In this document: one piece after another, positions 27,648 to 35,148 of the stretch
Layout of the letters: every line of letters begins with the position of its first letter
Position numbering within the stretch: position 1 is the first letter of the stretch
Assembly: GCA_964427155.1 (NCBI GenBank)
Contig: CAYRSC010000003.1
Span: forward strand, 62,001 to 126,000
Origin: Desulfothermus sp964427155
Lineage (GTDB): Bacteria > Desulfobacterota > Desulfovibrionia > Desulfovibrionales > Desulfothermaceae
Reading direction: 5' to 3'
Length of the DNA stretch: 64,000 nucleotides
Made by a program: the position numbers and the translations under genes
The notes under the pieces: model-generated
Databases searched by the model: none
Told to the model about the DNA's origin: nothing
Seen by the model: only the letters and a program-made list of their open reading frames with translations

Positions 27648-27676
27648 AATATAGCTACAAAGGGAATTACTTCCAA
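27648..27676 (-). promoter_or_regulatory. Candidate sigma-70 promoter for cutA-miaB-tol run
   Basis: On the minus strand TTGGAA (27671-27676, 4 of 6) and TATATT (27648-27653, 5 of 6) are separated by 17 bp. This gives a leader of about 60 nt before cutA. It lies in the divergent gap between cutA and nth. Confidence 0.45.
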
Positions 27677-27720
27677 CTATCCCACTTGAAAACCAGTGGC
27701 TCCAGAAGGAGATAGCAAAA

Positions 27721-28368
27721 ATGGATAAAAAGACAAAGGCCAGAGAATTACTTAACATACTAAAAAAGAAATACCCCAATCCAAGGACCCAGCTCTTATG
27801 GAAAAACCCGTGGGAGCTTCTGGTGGCCACCATCTTGGCGGCCCAGTGCACTGATGTACGGGTAAATCAGGTAACCCCCACATTCTTTAAAAGATGGCCC
27901 GATCCCCTTTCCCTGAGCAGGGCAAAGCAGGAAGAGGTAGAAGAGGTAATATATTCCACAGGATTTTATAAAAATAAGGCCAAAAACCTCATTGCCACTG
28001 CCAAAAAGATAGTAGAGGAGTTTCATGGAGAGGTGCCTTCCTCTATGGAAAAACTCATATCCCTCCCTGGAGTAGCCAGAAAAACTGCAAATATCATCCT
28101 CTCCAATTGCTTCTCCAAAAATGAAGGGATAGCCGTGGACACCCATGTAAAAAGGATCTCCCGCAGATTGGGACTCACCACCTCTAACGACCCCCTTAAG
28201 ATAGAAAAGGACCTCATGGAACTTTTCCCCCAAAGGGAATGGGGGGACGTAAATCATTTACTTGTTTGGTTTGGAAGGGATGTATGTCGATCCCGCAACC
28301 CCAGGTGCCTACAGTGTGAGATAGCTTCTCTTTGCCCCAATAGCCCCTCCACTACCATGACATCCTGA
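27721..28368 (+). CDS. nth: Endonuclease III (DNA glycosylase/AP lyase)
   Basis: This 215-residue base-excision repair enzyme removes oxidised pyrimidines. It has a helix-hairpin-helix LPGVARKTANIILSNCF with the catalytic Lys (about 121), a catalytic Asp in VDTHVKRISRRLGL, and a C-terminal 4Fe-4S loop C-x6-C-x2-C-x5-C (CRSRNPRCLQCEIASLC). The ATG is preceded by AAGGAG. The 3' end overlaps hisF on the other strand by 17 bp. Confidence 0.95.
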   Translation: MDKKTKARELLNILKKKYPNPRTQLLWKNPWELLVATILAAQCTDVRVNQVTPTFFKRWPDPLSLSRAKQEEVEEVIYSTGFYKNKAKNLIATAKKIVEEFHGEVPSSMEKLISLPGVARKTANIILSNCFSKNEGIAVDTHVKRISRRLGLTTSNDPLKIEKDLMELFPQREWGDVNHLLVWFGRDVCRSRNPRCLQCEIASLCPNSPSTTMTS

Positions 28369-29131
28369 CAGGCACCCCCCTCTCATACATATACTTTTTG
28401 AGTTCGTAGATGGAATATTCCCCAAAATGTACAATAGATGCAATAAGTGCTGCAGATGCCTTTCCTTCTGTAACGGCCTCCACCATATGGCGGGGATGAC
28501 CTGCTCCACCTGAAGCAATAACAGGTATTCTCACATTCTCTGCAATCATACGTGTGAGTCTGAGTTCATAGCCGTCCTTGGTCCCATCAGCATCTATGGA
28601 ATTGAGACATATCTCCCCCGCCCCCAGTCTTTCCACTTCCCTGGCCCACCACAGGGCATCTATACCCATCCTCTTTCTACCCCCATGGATCACGATCTCA
28701 TATCCCGAGGGAATGAGCTTGCTCTTTCCCACCCACAATACGTCCATCCCCACCACTATGCATTGGGAGCCAAATGCCTCTGCCCCCTCTGAGATTATCT
28801 GGGGATTCTTTACTGCTGCAGAGTTTACAGATACCTTTTCAGCCCCCGCCAAAAGGACCTGTCTCATATCCTCCACAGACCCTATTCCCCCCCCTACGGA
28901 AAAAGGAATAAATATCTGGGAAGCCACCTTTTCCACCACCTTAAGCATTATCCCCCGTCTCTCATGAGAAGCGGTGATATCGTAAAATACTATTTCATCT
29001 GCCCCCTCTTCATAATATCTCCTTGCAGATTCCACAGGGTCCCCAATATCCACATTTCCCTTAAATCTCACTCCCTTGGTGAGTTTTCCATCCCTTACAT
29101 CCAGACATGGTATTACCCTCTTACACAACAT
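28352..29131 (-). CDS. hisF: Imidazole glycerol phosphate synthase subunit HisF
   Basis: This 259-residue (beta/alpha)8 barrel is the cyclase half of IGP synthase in histidine and purine metabolism. The catalytic Asp residues are present in RVIPCLDVRDG (Asp 11) and VVGMDV (about 130). Phosphate-binding loops FSVGGGI and IASGGAG are intact. It starts 4 bp after hisH. The other his genes are not in the window, apart from a PHP phosphatase-like gene downstream. Confidence 0.95.
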   Translation of the reverse strand: MLCKRVIPCLDVRDGKLTKGVRFKGNVDIGDPVESARRYYEEGADEIVFYDITASHERRGIMLKVVEKVASQIFIPFSVGGGIGSVEDMRQVLLAGAEKVSVNSAAVKNPQIISEGAEAFGSQCIVVGMDVLWVGKSKLIPSGYEIVIHGGRKRMGIDALWWAREVERLGAGEICLNSIDADGTKDGYELRLTRMIAENVRIPVIASGGAGHPRHMVEAVTEGKASAALIASIVHFGEYSIYELKKYMYERGVPVRMSW

Positions 29132-29135
29132 GACC

Positions 29136-29765
29136 CTATACCTCTTTACAATAATTATAAAAATTCTTCAGGATAGTGAGTCCTATCCTTCCACTCTTTT
29201 CCGGATGAAATTGAAGGGCCCATAGGCCATCCCTTCCCATCACAGAACAAAACTCTATCCCATATCTGGTCTTTCCCAGGACAAAGGCATCCTCAGGGGA
29301 GGGATAGTAGGAGTGCACAAAATAGAAATTTGAATCCTGGGGAACCCCCTGAAAAAGGGGGTTCTTCTTTATAATATTTACTTGGTTCCACCCCATATGG
29401 GGAATATTTATGCGCTTTCCCCATTCATCTTCCAACCCCTCAGAGAATCTCACACATCTACCTGGGATAAGCCCAAGACAGGGGGTATTGTTCTCCTCAC
29501 TATAATCCAATACTATCTGACATCCAAGACAGATACCCAACAGGGGCTTCCCCCTCTCCACCTCCTCTTTCAATACATCATCCAGCCCCTGCTCTCTCAA
29601 GTTTCTCATGGCCGAACCCGCGGCCCCCACCCCCGGGAAGATTATCCCCATACTCTTTTTGATCCTGGTCTTATCTGAAGTAATCTCACAGGGGATTTTT
29701 AAATAATCAAGTCCCCTTTTTACACTGGTTAAGTTCCCTGCAAAATAGTCTATAATCACGATCAT
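29136..29765 (-). CDS. hisH: Imidazole glycerol phosphate synthase glutaminase subunit HisH
   Basis: This 209-residue class I glutamine amidotransferase supplies ammonia to HisF. The nucleophile elbow is LLGICLGCQIVL (Cys about 79) and the His-Glu pair is in LQFHPEKSG. The oxyanion region PGVGAAG is also seen. AGGAGC precedes the ATG. It forms a two-gene unit with hisF. Confidence 0.95.
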   Translation of the reverse strand: MIVIIDYFAGNLTSVKRGLDYLKIPCEITSDKTRIKKSMGIIFPGVGAAGSAMRNLREQGLDDVLKEEVERGKPLLGICLGCQIVLDYSEENNTPCLGLIPGRCVRFSEGLEDEWGKRINIPHMGWNQVNIIKKNPLFQGVPQDSNFYFVHSYYPSPEDAFVLGKTRYGIEFCSVMGRDGLWALQFHPEKSGRIGLTILKNFYNYCKEV

Positions 29766-29814
29766 AGAATAAGCTCCTCTTAATAAATAAGGGCAAAATT
29801 TCTCCTCTCCAGGA

Positions 29815-31650
29815 TTATACCTTTTCTTCTACTGTTGAGTTTTCCTCCTCTTCAATCTCCTTATGGATCTTAAGTAATTCTTCAAAACGAATATCAGCCC
29901 CTACCACCCCTAATATCTCATCGTTCTCATCAAAAAAAGGAGCAGAAACCGTAAGACATAACTTTCCTGTATAGATAGAGCGATAGAAATCACTTATATG
30001 AAGCCTTCCAGTCTCCATAGGGACCTGATACCACTCCCTATCGGAGAGGTCATCTCCCTCCACCATCTTTCTAAACCTGGACTTCTCTGTGGGACGTGCG
30101 ATCTTCCAGGTAAAAAGCCTCCCTTCCTTATCTGTGACATAGGCAAACTGGATAAAGGGATATCTGGAGAGTAGTTCGGAGAGTTTCTCGTCTATGAGTT
30201 TTTTGTCCAGGGCCTTTATATCCCTGCTTAATCTTAATACGAGCTTGGAGGCAATATGATAGGCGGTCTCCTTAAGATAATCAAACTCCGAGATAAAGAA
30301 CTCTGGGAGATATCTCTTGGCCAGGGCCATCATCTCCTCATGAGAAACCGAGGTGGTGCGTCCCCTATTATAGGCATCCATGATCTTTTTATATATCTTA
30401 CCCACTGCTGGATGATTCTTGGTGATCTGTTTTTCCTTGGGAAGTCTCAGATTGTGATTAAGCCAGTAAGCAATCCCTGCCCTTCCAGACTTATCCGTAA
30501 TAATTATAGGCACAGGACGACCCAGGATATGTTTGGTGTCAAAGATATTGTATATCTCTTCATTCTTGGAAAGGCCGTCCACATGAATCCCTGCACTGGT
30601 GGCATTAAAATCTCGGCCAACAAAAGGATAATTTGGCGGAATAATATAATTGAGTTCTTTTTCAAAAAATTCAGCGATCTCGGATATGACTTGAGTATTT
30701 GCCGCATCATCATCCCCAGTTATGGAAATATATTCAATCACCAGGGCCTCCACAGGTGCATTACCTGTGCGTTCCCCAAATCCCAAAAGGGTCCCATTAG
30801 CGGCGGAACAGCCATATATCCATGCAGTAGAGGCATTTATAAGGGCCTTATGAAAATCATTATGGCCATGCCATTCTAGCCATTCACCTGGAACCTCTGC
30901 CTCATCAGTAAAGGCCCGAATTATCTTCCCCACACTGCGGGGAAGGGCTGCACCTGGATACGTGACCCCATATCCCATGGTATCACACAATCTTATCTTT
31001 ATGGGAAGTCCACTCTCTCTAGAGAGTTCCATGAGTTTTTGGGCAAAGGGAATACAAAACCCATAAATATCTGCACGGGTTACATCCTCAAAGTGACACC
31101 TGGGCACAATCCCAAATTCCAGGGCCTTTTCTATGACCTCCAGATAATCCCTCATGGCCTTTTCTCTATCCTTACCTAGCTTCAAATAGATATGGTAATC
31201 TGAAACTGAGGTGAGCATCCCGGTTTCCTTTAAACCCATCTCCTTAACCAGTTTAAGGTCCTCTTTATGACACCTTATCCACCCTGTTATCTCAGGATAC
31301 TTGTATCCCTTTGCAAGACACTCTTCCACGGCCTTTTTATCTTTCTTGGAATATAGAAAAAACTCCGTCTGTCTTATAAGACCACTACGCCCACCTAGCT
31401 CATGTAACAGGTCAAACATTATACTTATCTGCTCCACAGTATAGGGAGGTCTTGCCTGTTGCCCATCTCTAAAGGTGGTATCTGTAATAACCATTGGATC
31501 TGCAGGCCTTGGTAAGACAAAGGTATCATCAAAACTTATCCTACATATCTTTTTGTAAGGAAACAGGGTCCTAAATAGGTTGGGCTCCTCAGGATTTATC
31601 ATGCGAAGCCTTGTCCCTAATGACCTGAGATGCAAAAAAGAATACGCCAT
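29815..31650 (-). CDS. HMGL-family synthase (Re-citrate/homocitrate synthase type) with C-terminal Cache-like domain
   Basis: This 611-residue protein has a DRE-TIM metallolyase barrel with ITDTTFRDGQQ (residues 55-65), a metal-binding HGHND (261-265) and GFGERTGNAP (290-299), followed by a linker domain (GIHVDGL at 354-360). From about 455 a second domain resembles a PDC/Cache ligand-binding fold: FAYVTDKEGRLF (502-513), DREWYQVPMETGRLHISDFY (537-556), LTVSAPFFDENDEILGVVGADI (566-587). Isopropylmalate synthases carry a different regulatory domain (LeuA). As I recall, the Re-citrate synthase of Syntrophus has a similarly large subunit, so citrate synthesis for glutamate is the leading guess; homocitrate synthesis is an alternative. 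Soluble; no membrane helix. Confidence 0.75.
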   Translation of the reverse strand: MAYSFLHLRSLGTRLRMINPEEPNLFRTLFPYKKICRISFDDTFVLPRPADPMVITDTTFRDGQQARPPYTVEQISIMFDLLHELGGRSGLIRQTEFFLYSKKDKKAVEECLAKGYKYPEITGWIRCHKEDLKLVKEMGLKETGMLTSVSDYHIYLKLGKDREKAMRDYLEVIEKALEFGIVPRCHFEDVTRADIYGFCIPFAQKLMELSRESGLPIKIRLCDTMGYGVTYPGAALPRSVGKIIRAFTDEAEVPGEWLEWHGHNDFHKALINASTAWIYGCSAANGTLLGFGERTGNAPVEALVIEYISITGDDDAANTQVISEIAEFFEKELNYIIPPNYPFVGRDFNATSAGIHVDGLSKNEEIYNIFDTKHILGRPVPIIITDKSGRAGIAYWLNHNLRLPKEKQITKNHPAVGKIYKKIMDAYNRGRTTSVSHEEMMALAKRYLPEFFISEFDYLKETAYHIASKLVLRLSRDIKALDKKLIDEKLSELLSRYPFIQFAYVTDKEGRLFTWKIARPTEKSRFRKMVEGDDLSDREWYQVPMETGRLHISDFYRSIYTGKLCLTVSAPFFDENDEILGVVGADIRFEELLKIHKEIEEEENSTVEEKV

Positions 31651-31822
31651 AACCCACTCCTATCAGTTAATAGAGTTAACCATTTAGCTCAATAAAAGCT
31701 CGCTTGAGCACACACGACTTTGCGGCATTAAGGAAGAGGGGACGGTTAGCACCTCCCCTCTAAAATAAAATACTTAATGTCTGGAAGGGCAGACAGGGGG
31801 GAAAGTTTTATATCAAGGTCCC

Positions 31823-32335
31823 TTAAAATCCCCAGCCCAGCTCTGCTCTTAATTTGGCAGGCAGATTGGCATCCTCTGGAGGTAAATAGGGACGTGGAGC
31901 CCCTGCCGAACGCCTGCATTCTTTTAGATAATCCAGGGAAAAGTCCCGGGGAATTTCAAACACCTGTCCGGGATAAATGAGATTGGGATTCTTTATTTTA
32001 TCCCTGTTGGCCTTATAGATAAGAGGCCACATAAAAGGATCATTATAAACATTTTTGTATTCAGCTATCCACCACAGACATTCACCCTTCACCACCGTAT
32101 GAGAAGTGGGAAGTTTGGAATACCTTATCTCATACTCCTGCATGGGGGTAAGGGTGGGCCTTGTAACCACTTTAGGTTTAGGTTTTGGCTTTGGTTTCTG
32201 CTCTACCTTCTCCACCTTCTTGGGGGGAGGTTGCTGAACCTTGACCACCTCTTTCTTCTTTTTAAATATAGCGCAACCGGACAATACCAGAAATATCCCC
32301 ACGACTAAAACCAAAGGTAACCACTTTTTTCTCAT
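31823..32335 (-). CDS. LysM-domain lipoprotein
   Basis: This protein has 170 residues. The lipobox is LSGC (Cys about 21), followed by a Lys/Pro-rich linker (PPPKKVEKVEQKPKPKPKP) and a C-terminal LysM-like domain: HTVVKGECLWWIAEYKNVYNDPFMWPLIYKANRDKI...YPGQVFEIP. Such proteins bind peptidoglycan from the outer membrane. AGGAGG lies 8 bp before the ATG at 32335; the GTG at 32344 touches that AGGAGG and is rejected. Downstream (31651-31822) I see only short hairpins and no gene. Confidence 0.88.
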   Translation of the reverse strand: MRKKWLPLVLVVGIFLVLSGCAIFKKKKEVVKVQQPPPKKVEKVEQKPKPKPKPKVVTRPTLTPMQEYEIRYSKLPTSHTVVKGECLWWIAEYKNVYNDPFMWPLIYKANRDKIKNPNLIYPGQVFEIPRDFSLDYLKECRRSAGAPRPYLPPEDANLPAKLRAELGWGF

Positions 32336-32495
32336 AGCTTGCACCTCCTAAGGTTTATATCCCTCTCTTTCCAAAATTTACACTTTGTAGATTTTTTCTT
32401 TAATGCTTTTTGGCTAAATAATCAAACACTTTTTTTCATCTGTACTCCTCTTGCCCCTTAACTAACAAAATAATCCCCTCATTGACAAGATAAAG

Positions 32496-32524
32496 TTGAC
32501 TTTGGTTTTTTGCTGTGCTACAAC
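32496..32524 (+). promoter_or_regulatory. Candidate sigma-70 promoter for atpZ-atpI-atpB-atpE
   Basis: TTGACT (32496-32501), a 17 bp spacer, then TACAAC (32519-32524). It predicts a start near 32531, about 27 nt before the atpZ ATG. A second TTGACA at 32482-32487 has no matching -10. Confidence 0.5.
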
Positions 32525-32536
32525 CCCTATTCAGTT

Positions 32537-32554
32537 TTGTGAATAAAGGAACAA
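32537..32554. promoter_or_regulatory. Weak Rex-like operator before atpZ
   Basis: TTGTGAATAAAGGAACAA has the full left half (TTGTGAA) and the last four bases (ACAA) of an 18-bp Rex palindrome with correct spacing; the right half is otherwise degenerate. It overlaps the atpZ ribosome site and ends 3 bp before the ATG, the same placement as the strong operator before rex. It may be chance. Confidence 0.3.
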
Positions 32555-32557
32555 GGC

Positions 32558-32833
32558 ATGTTCTTTAAAAAATGGGACAATGAGTATATAAACAGCCTCA
32601 TGAAGGCAAGTGTGGTTGGGATTCACCTTGTTACAGCAACCTTTGTGGGGCTGGTGATTGGTTATTTTCTGGACAAATGGCTGGGAACCAAGCCCATCTT
32701 TACCATTATATTTCTTTTATTTGGAATAGCCGCTGGTTACAAAAATATGTACTTAGAAGTAAAAGGGATAAACAAGAGTGATAAGGCAAAAGAGACACCT
32801 TCCGGTGATAAAAAGGATAAGGGAAGTATATAA
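32558..32833 (+). CDS. atpZ: AtpZ/AtpI-family ATP synthase accessory membrane protein
   Basis: This 91-residue protein has two membrane helices (about 16-37 and 46-65: GIHLVTATFVGLVIGYFLDKW and FTIIFLLFGIAAGYKNMY), as in the AtpZ/AtpI family PF09527 that precedes ATP synthase operons. AAAGGA precedes the ATG. The family is proposed to help assemble the c-ring or carry Mg2+/Ca2+. It opens the operon encoding only the Fo a and c subunits here. Confidence 0.85.
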   Translation: MFFKKWDNEYINSLMKASVVGIHLVTATFVGLVIGYFLDKWLGTKPIFTIIFLLFGIAAGYKNMYLEVKGINKSDKAKETPSGDKKDKGSI

Positions 32834-33254
32834 TCTTCATGAGCCCGCAGTAAGATGGATGATGGCGGTTCAGATGGTTCTCCTGGGAGGAGGTTCAATT
32901 CTCCTTCTCTGGGTAAAGGGAGGGGCGTGGTTCTTTCCCTATGCAGTGGGGGGACTTCTTTCCACCTTTAACTTCATGGTCCTCGCTAGGATATTGCCGG
33001 CCCTTATTTTAAGTGGAGACACCAAGGCCTCAGTGGTTTCTCTCTTGGTTAGTTTTTATTCTCGTCTTCTCCTTACAGGAATAATACTTGTCATTGGAAT
33101 AGTTTTTTTAAAGTTTGAAATAGCCCCGCTGGTATTGGGATTGTCCACCATTGTGGCAACCATGGTATCCTGGATAATAAAATATATTATCACCGATAAT
33201 AACAAGGAGGCATTTAGTCATGTCAGAAATAGCTCCTCACGTATTACTTCTTGA
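32778..33254 (+). CDS. atpI: ATP synthase subunit I (AtpI)
   Basis: This protein of up to 158 residues has four hydrophobic segments (about 29-45, 50-70, 85-108, 115-135) and matches the ATP synthase I family (PF03899), a chaperone for c-ring assembly. The start is uncertain. A GTG at 32778 would overlap atpZ by 56 bp with no clear ribosome site, whereas an ATG at 32859 would begin at the first helix. The 3' end overlaps atpB by 35 bp, which suggests coupled translation. Confidence 0.75.
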   Translation: MIRQKRHLPVIKRIREVYNLHEPAVRWMMAVQMVLLGGGSILLLWVKGGAWFFPYAVGGLLSTFNFMVLARILPALILSGDTKASVVSLLVSFYSRLLLTGIILVIGIVFLKFEIAPLVLGLSTIVATMVSWIIKYIITDNNKEAFSHVRNSSSRITS

Positions 33255-33924
33255 AAAACTTATGGATGTGCTGGGGTTGGTAGACAAATCCGGTCATAGT
33301 CTGATCCCTCAACACATCTTATATACCTGGCTGGTGATGTTAATACTTATTATAATGGGATGGATGGGGACTAGAAAACTCTCTATGATCCCACGAGGTC
33401 TACAAAACTTCTGGGAGATTATTATAGGGGGACTAGAAGAATTTGTGGTGGCCAATATGGGAGAAGTGGGGCTAAGGGTCTTTCCCCTTCTCATGACCCT
33501 CTTTATATTCATACTCTTTTGCAACTTTATTGGGCTCTTTCCAGGATGTAATGCACCCACTGCAAATGTAAACACCAATGCTGCCATGGCCCTTACTGTA
33601 TTTTTCTGGTACAATATATTGGGACTCAAAGAACATGGCCCCAAATACATAAAACACTTTACTGGTCCAATTCCATGGCTTATCCCTTTAATGCTTCCCA
33701 TTGAATTTTTGAGCCATCTGGCAAGACCTCTCTCTCTCACTGTTCGTCTGTTTGGAAATATCTTTGGGGAAGAATTGGTGCTGTTACTCTTCTTTATGTT
33801 GCTTCCTGTTATCTCCACATTACCTATATACTTCCTATACGGAATGGCGGATACTATTCAGGCATTTATCTTTTTCATGCTATCTATGATATACTTCAAA
33901 ATGACCTTTGAAGAGGCCCATTAA
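33220..33924 (+). CDS. atpB: ATP synthase Fo subunit a
   Basis: This 234-residue membrane protein has five to six helices. The essential stator Arg is in LARPLSLTVRLFGNIFGEEL, and the C-terminal helix is ADTIQAFIFFMLSMIYFKM. GLFPGCNAPTANVNTNAAMAL is also conserved. An AAGGAGG lies upstream of the ATG. It forms the ion half-channels next to the c-ring. Confidence 0.95.
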   Translation: MSEIAPHVLLLEKLMDVLGLVDKSGHSLIPQHILYTWLVMLILIIMGWMGTRKLSMIPRGLQNFWEIIIGGLEEFVVANMGEVGLRVFPLLMTLFIFILFCNFIGLFPGCNAPTANVNTNAAMALTVFFWYNILGLKEHGPKYIKHFTGPIPWLIPLMLPIEFLSHLARPLSLTVRLFGNIFGEELVLLLFFMLLPVISTLPIYFLYGMADTIQAFIFFMLSMIYFKMTFEEAH

Positions 33925-33984
33925 AAATGGGGGAAATGGTCTTTATAGGCCCTTTAAATAAAAACCTTAAGGAGGATGTGTAGT

Positions 33985-34311
33985 ATGCGTAAGGTTCTAT
34001 TTACACTCTTAAATGTATTACTCCTCGTGGGAGTAGCTGGACTTGCATGTGCGGCAGAAGGGGCAGTGCCACCACAGGTGGTATCTATGATCGCCATTGG
34101 GACGGCTATTGGTATGGGACTCGCCGCCCTGGGATGTGGTATTGGAATGGGATTTGGTCTAAGGGGAGCATGCGAAGGTACCGCAAGAAATCCCGATGTA
34201 AGTGGTAAGATCACTGTAACCATGTTGATAGGTCTTGCCATGATTGAGTCTCTGGCCATCTATACTCTGGTCATTGACCTCATCATACTCTTCGCAAATC
34301 CCTATATATAA
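33985..34311 (+). CDS. atpE: ATP synthase Fo subunit c with N-terminal signal-like segment
   Basis: This 108-residue protein has an extra N-terminal hydrophobic stretch ending in LACAAEG (residues 1-25), then the two c-subunit helices. Helix 1 has the GxGxGxG packing motif (CGIGMGFG), the loop is ARNPDV, and helix 2 carries the ion-binding Glu 88 in MIESLAIY. The Gln that completes a sodium site in helix 1 is Met here, so a proton is the likelier coupling ion. The start is ATG 33985: AAGGAGG lies 9 bp upstream and touches the other in-frame ATG at 33976. A strong terminator follows the gene. Confidence 0.94.
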   Translation: MRKVLFTLLNVLLLVGVAGLACAAEGAVPPQVVSMIAIGTAIGMGLAALGCGIGMGFGLRGACEGTARNPDVSGKITVTMLIGLAMIESLAIYTLVIDLIILFANPYI

Positions 34312-34328
34312 CAAGGCAAGAAAACTAG

Positions 34329-34360
34329 AGGAGGGCCATGGGCCCTCCTGTTTTCTTTTT
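34329..34360 (+). terminator. Rho-independent terminator after atpE
   Basis: AGGAGGGCC, a 3-base ATG loop, and GGCCCTCCT form a perfect 9-bp stem followed by TGTTTTCTTTTT. It closes the atp operon and separates it from rex, which has its own operator immediately downstream. Confidence 0.9.
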
Positions 34361-34364
34361 GATA

Positions 34365-34382
34365 TTGTGAAATTTTTCTCAA
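34365..34382. promoter_or_regulatory. Rex operator (autoregulatory)
   Basis: TTGTGAAATTTTTCTCAA differs at a single base from the 18-bp Rex consensus TTGTGAAATTTTTCACAA. It lies between the atpE terminator and rex, ending one base before the rex ATG. Rex releases this site when NADH rises, so rex should be self-repressed at a high NAD+/NADH ratio. Confidence 0.8.
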
Positions 34383-34383
34383 A

Positions 34384-35028
34384 ATGATTATGCTCAAGAA
34401 AGAAAAGATACCAAAGGTTACCATCCAACGGATGGCCATCTATCTCCAGATGCTAGAGGAGTTGGAAATAGAGGGGGAAGAGGTAATCTCCTCTAACAAA
34501 TTAGCTGAAATGTGCGGGGTAAATCCCTCTCAAATACGAAAAGACCTTGCCTACTTTGGAGAATTTGGGGTTAGAGGCGTTGGATATTATGTAAAGGACC
34601 TTATGGCCTCTATAAAACACTTTTTGGGCCTAGATAGGACATGGAACTGTGCCCTGGTGGGAATAGGAAATCTGGGACGCGCACTTCTCAGATATAAGGA
34701 CCTCTCAAAAAAAGGGTATAAAATTGTAGGGGCCTTTGACTGTGATCCCTTTAAGATAGGAGAAAAGGTGGGGGACCTGGAAATCATCTGTACCCGACGA
34801 CTCAAGGAAAAGGCCAAAGAATGGAATATCCAAATAGGAATAATAACCACCCCTCCCAACAGGGCCCAAAGGGCGGCAAACCATATAGTTGAGGCAGGAA
34901 TTAAGGCTATCTTAAATTTTGCCCCCACCCGAATTCAGGTGCCTGAAGATGTATTGGTAAACTATGTGGATTTTTCAAATCATCTTATTTTCCTCTCTTT
35001 TAAACTTACTCACTCCAGACAAAAATAA
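34384..35028 (+). CDS. rex: Redox-sensing transcriptional repressor Rex
   Basis: This 214-residue NADH sensor has an N-terminal winged helix (about 8-80: KIPKVTIQRMAIYLQML, NPSQIRKDLAYFGEFGVRGVGY) and a Rossmann domain with VGIGNLGRALL (about 92-102) and FDCDP. Start candidates are ATG 34384 and ATG 34390; both lack a ribosome site and lie against the operator, and the family N-terminus requires one of them. The atpB-atpE-rex order is, as I recall, shared with Desulfovibrio vulgaris, where Rex represses sulfate adenylyltransferase. Confidence 0.95.
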   Translation: MIMLKKEKIPKVTIQRMAIYLQMLEELEIEGEEVISSNKLAEMCGVNPSQIRKDLAYFGEFGVRGVGYYVKDLMASIKHFLGLDRTWNCALVGIGNLGRALLRYKDLSKKGYKIVGAFDCDPFKIGEKVGDLEIICTRRLKEKAKEWNIQIGIITTPPNRAQRAANHIVEAGIKAILNFAPTRIQVPEDVLVNYVDFSNHLIFLSFKLTHSRQK

Positions 35029-35053
35029 AAGCTCCTTCTAATCTGAAAATAAT

Positions 35054-35075
35054 CCATTGACTAATCCCTCAATGG
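35054..35075. repeat. Inverted repeat overlapping the -35 of the 35-40 kb operon
   Basis: CCATTGA - 8 bases - TCAATGG, a perfect 7-bp inverted repeat. Its left arm contains the first bases of the TTGACT -35 and its right arm lies in the spacer. This is a classic repressor-operator position. I do not recognise the regulator. Confidence 0.6.
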
Positions 35076-35086
35076 ACAGGTATAAA
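35057..35086 (+). promoter_or_regulatory. Candidate sigma-70 promoter for the 35.1-39.8 kb operon
   Basis: TTGACT (35057-35062), an 18 bp spacer, TATAAA (35081-35086) with TATAAT directly after it (35087-35092). It is about 60 bp upstream of the first gene's ATG at 35149 and is overlapped by an inverted repeat. Confidence 0.65.
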
Positions 35087-35148
35087 TATAATGGTTATAG
35101 ATAAGGACAGCATGTCTTTTTAATATAAGAATATCATGGAAGAGAAAG

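Noticed and set aside
27721..28368. Mobile elements or prophage remnants anywhere in the window
   Set aside because: No transposase, integrase, terminal repeats or phage structural motifs were seen on either strand.
31651..31822. RNA gene in the gap between the synthase and LysM genes
   Set aside because: Only short hairpins (an AGAGGGGA/TCCCCTCT stem and a GTCTG/CAGAC stem) are present; no tRNA-like arms or conserved RNA features.
33985..34311. Sodium-dependent c-ring
   Set aside because: The Glu-Ser pair in helix 2 is present but the required helix 1 Gln is Met, so the sodium signature is incomplete.
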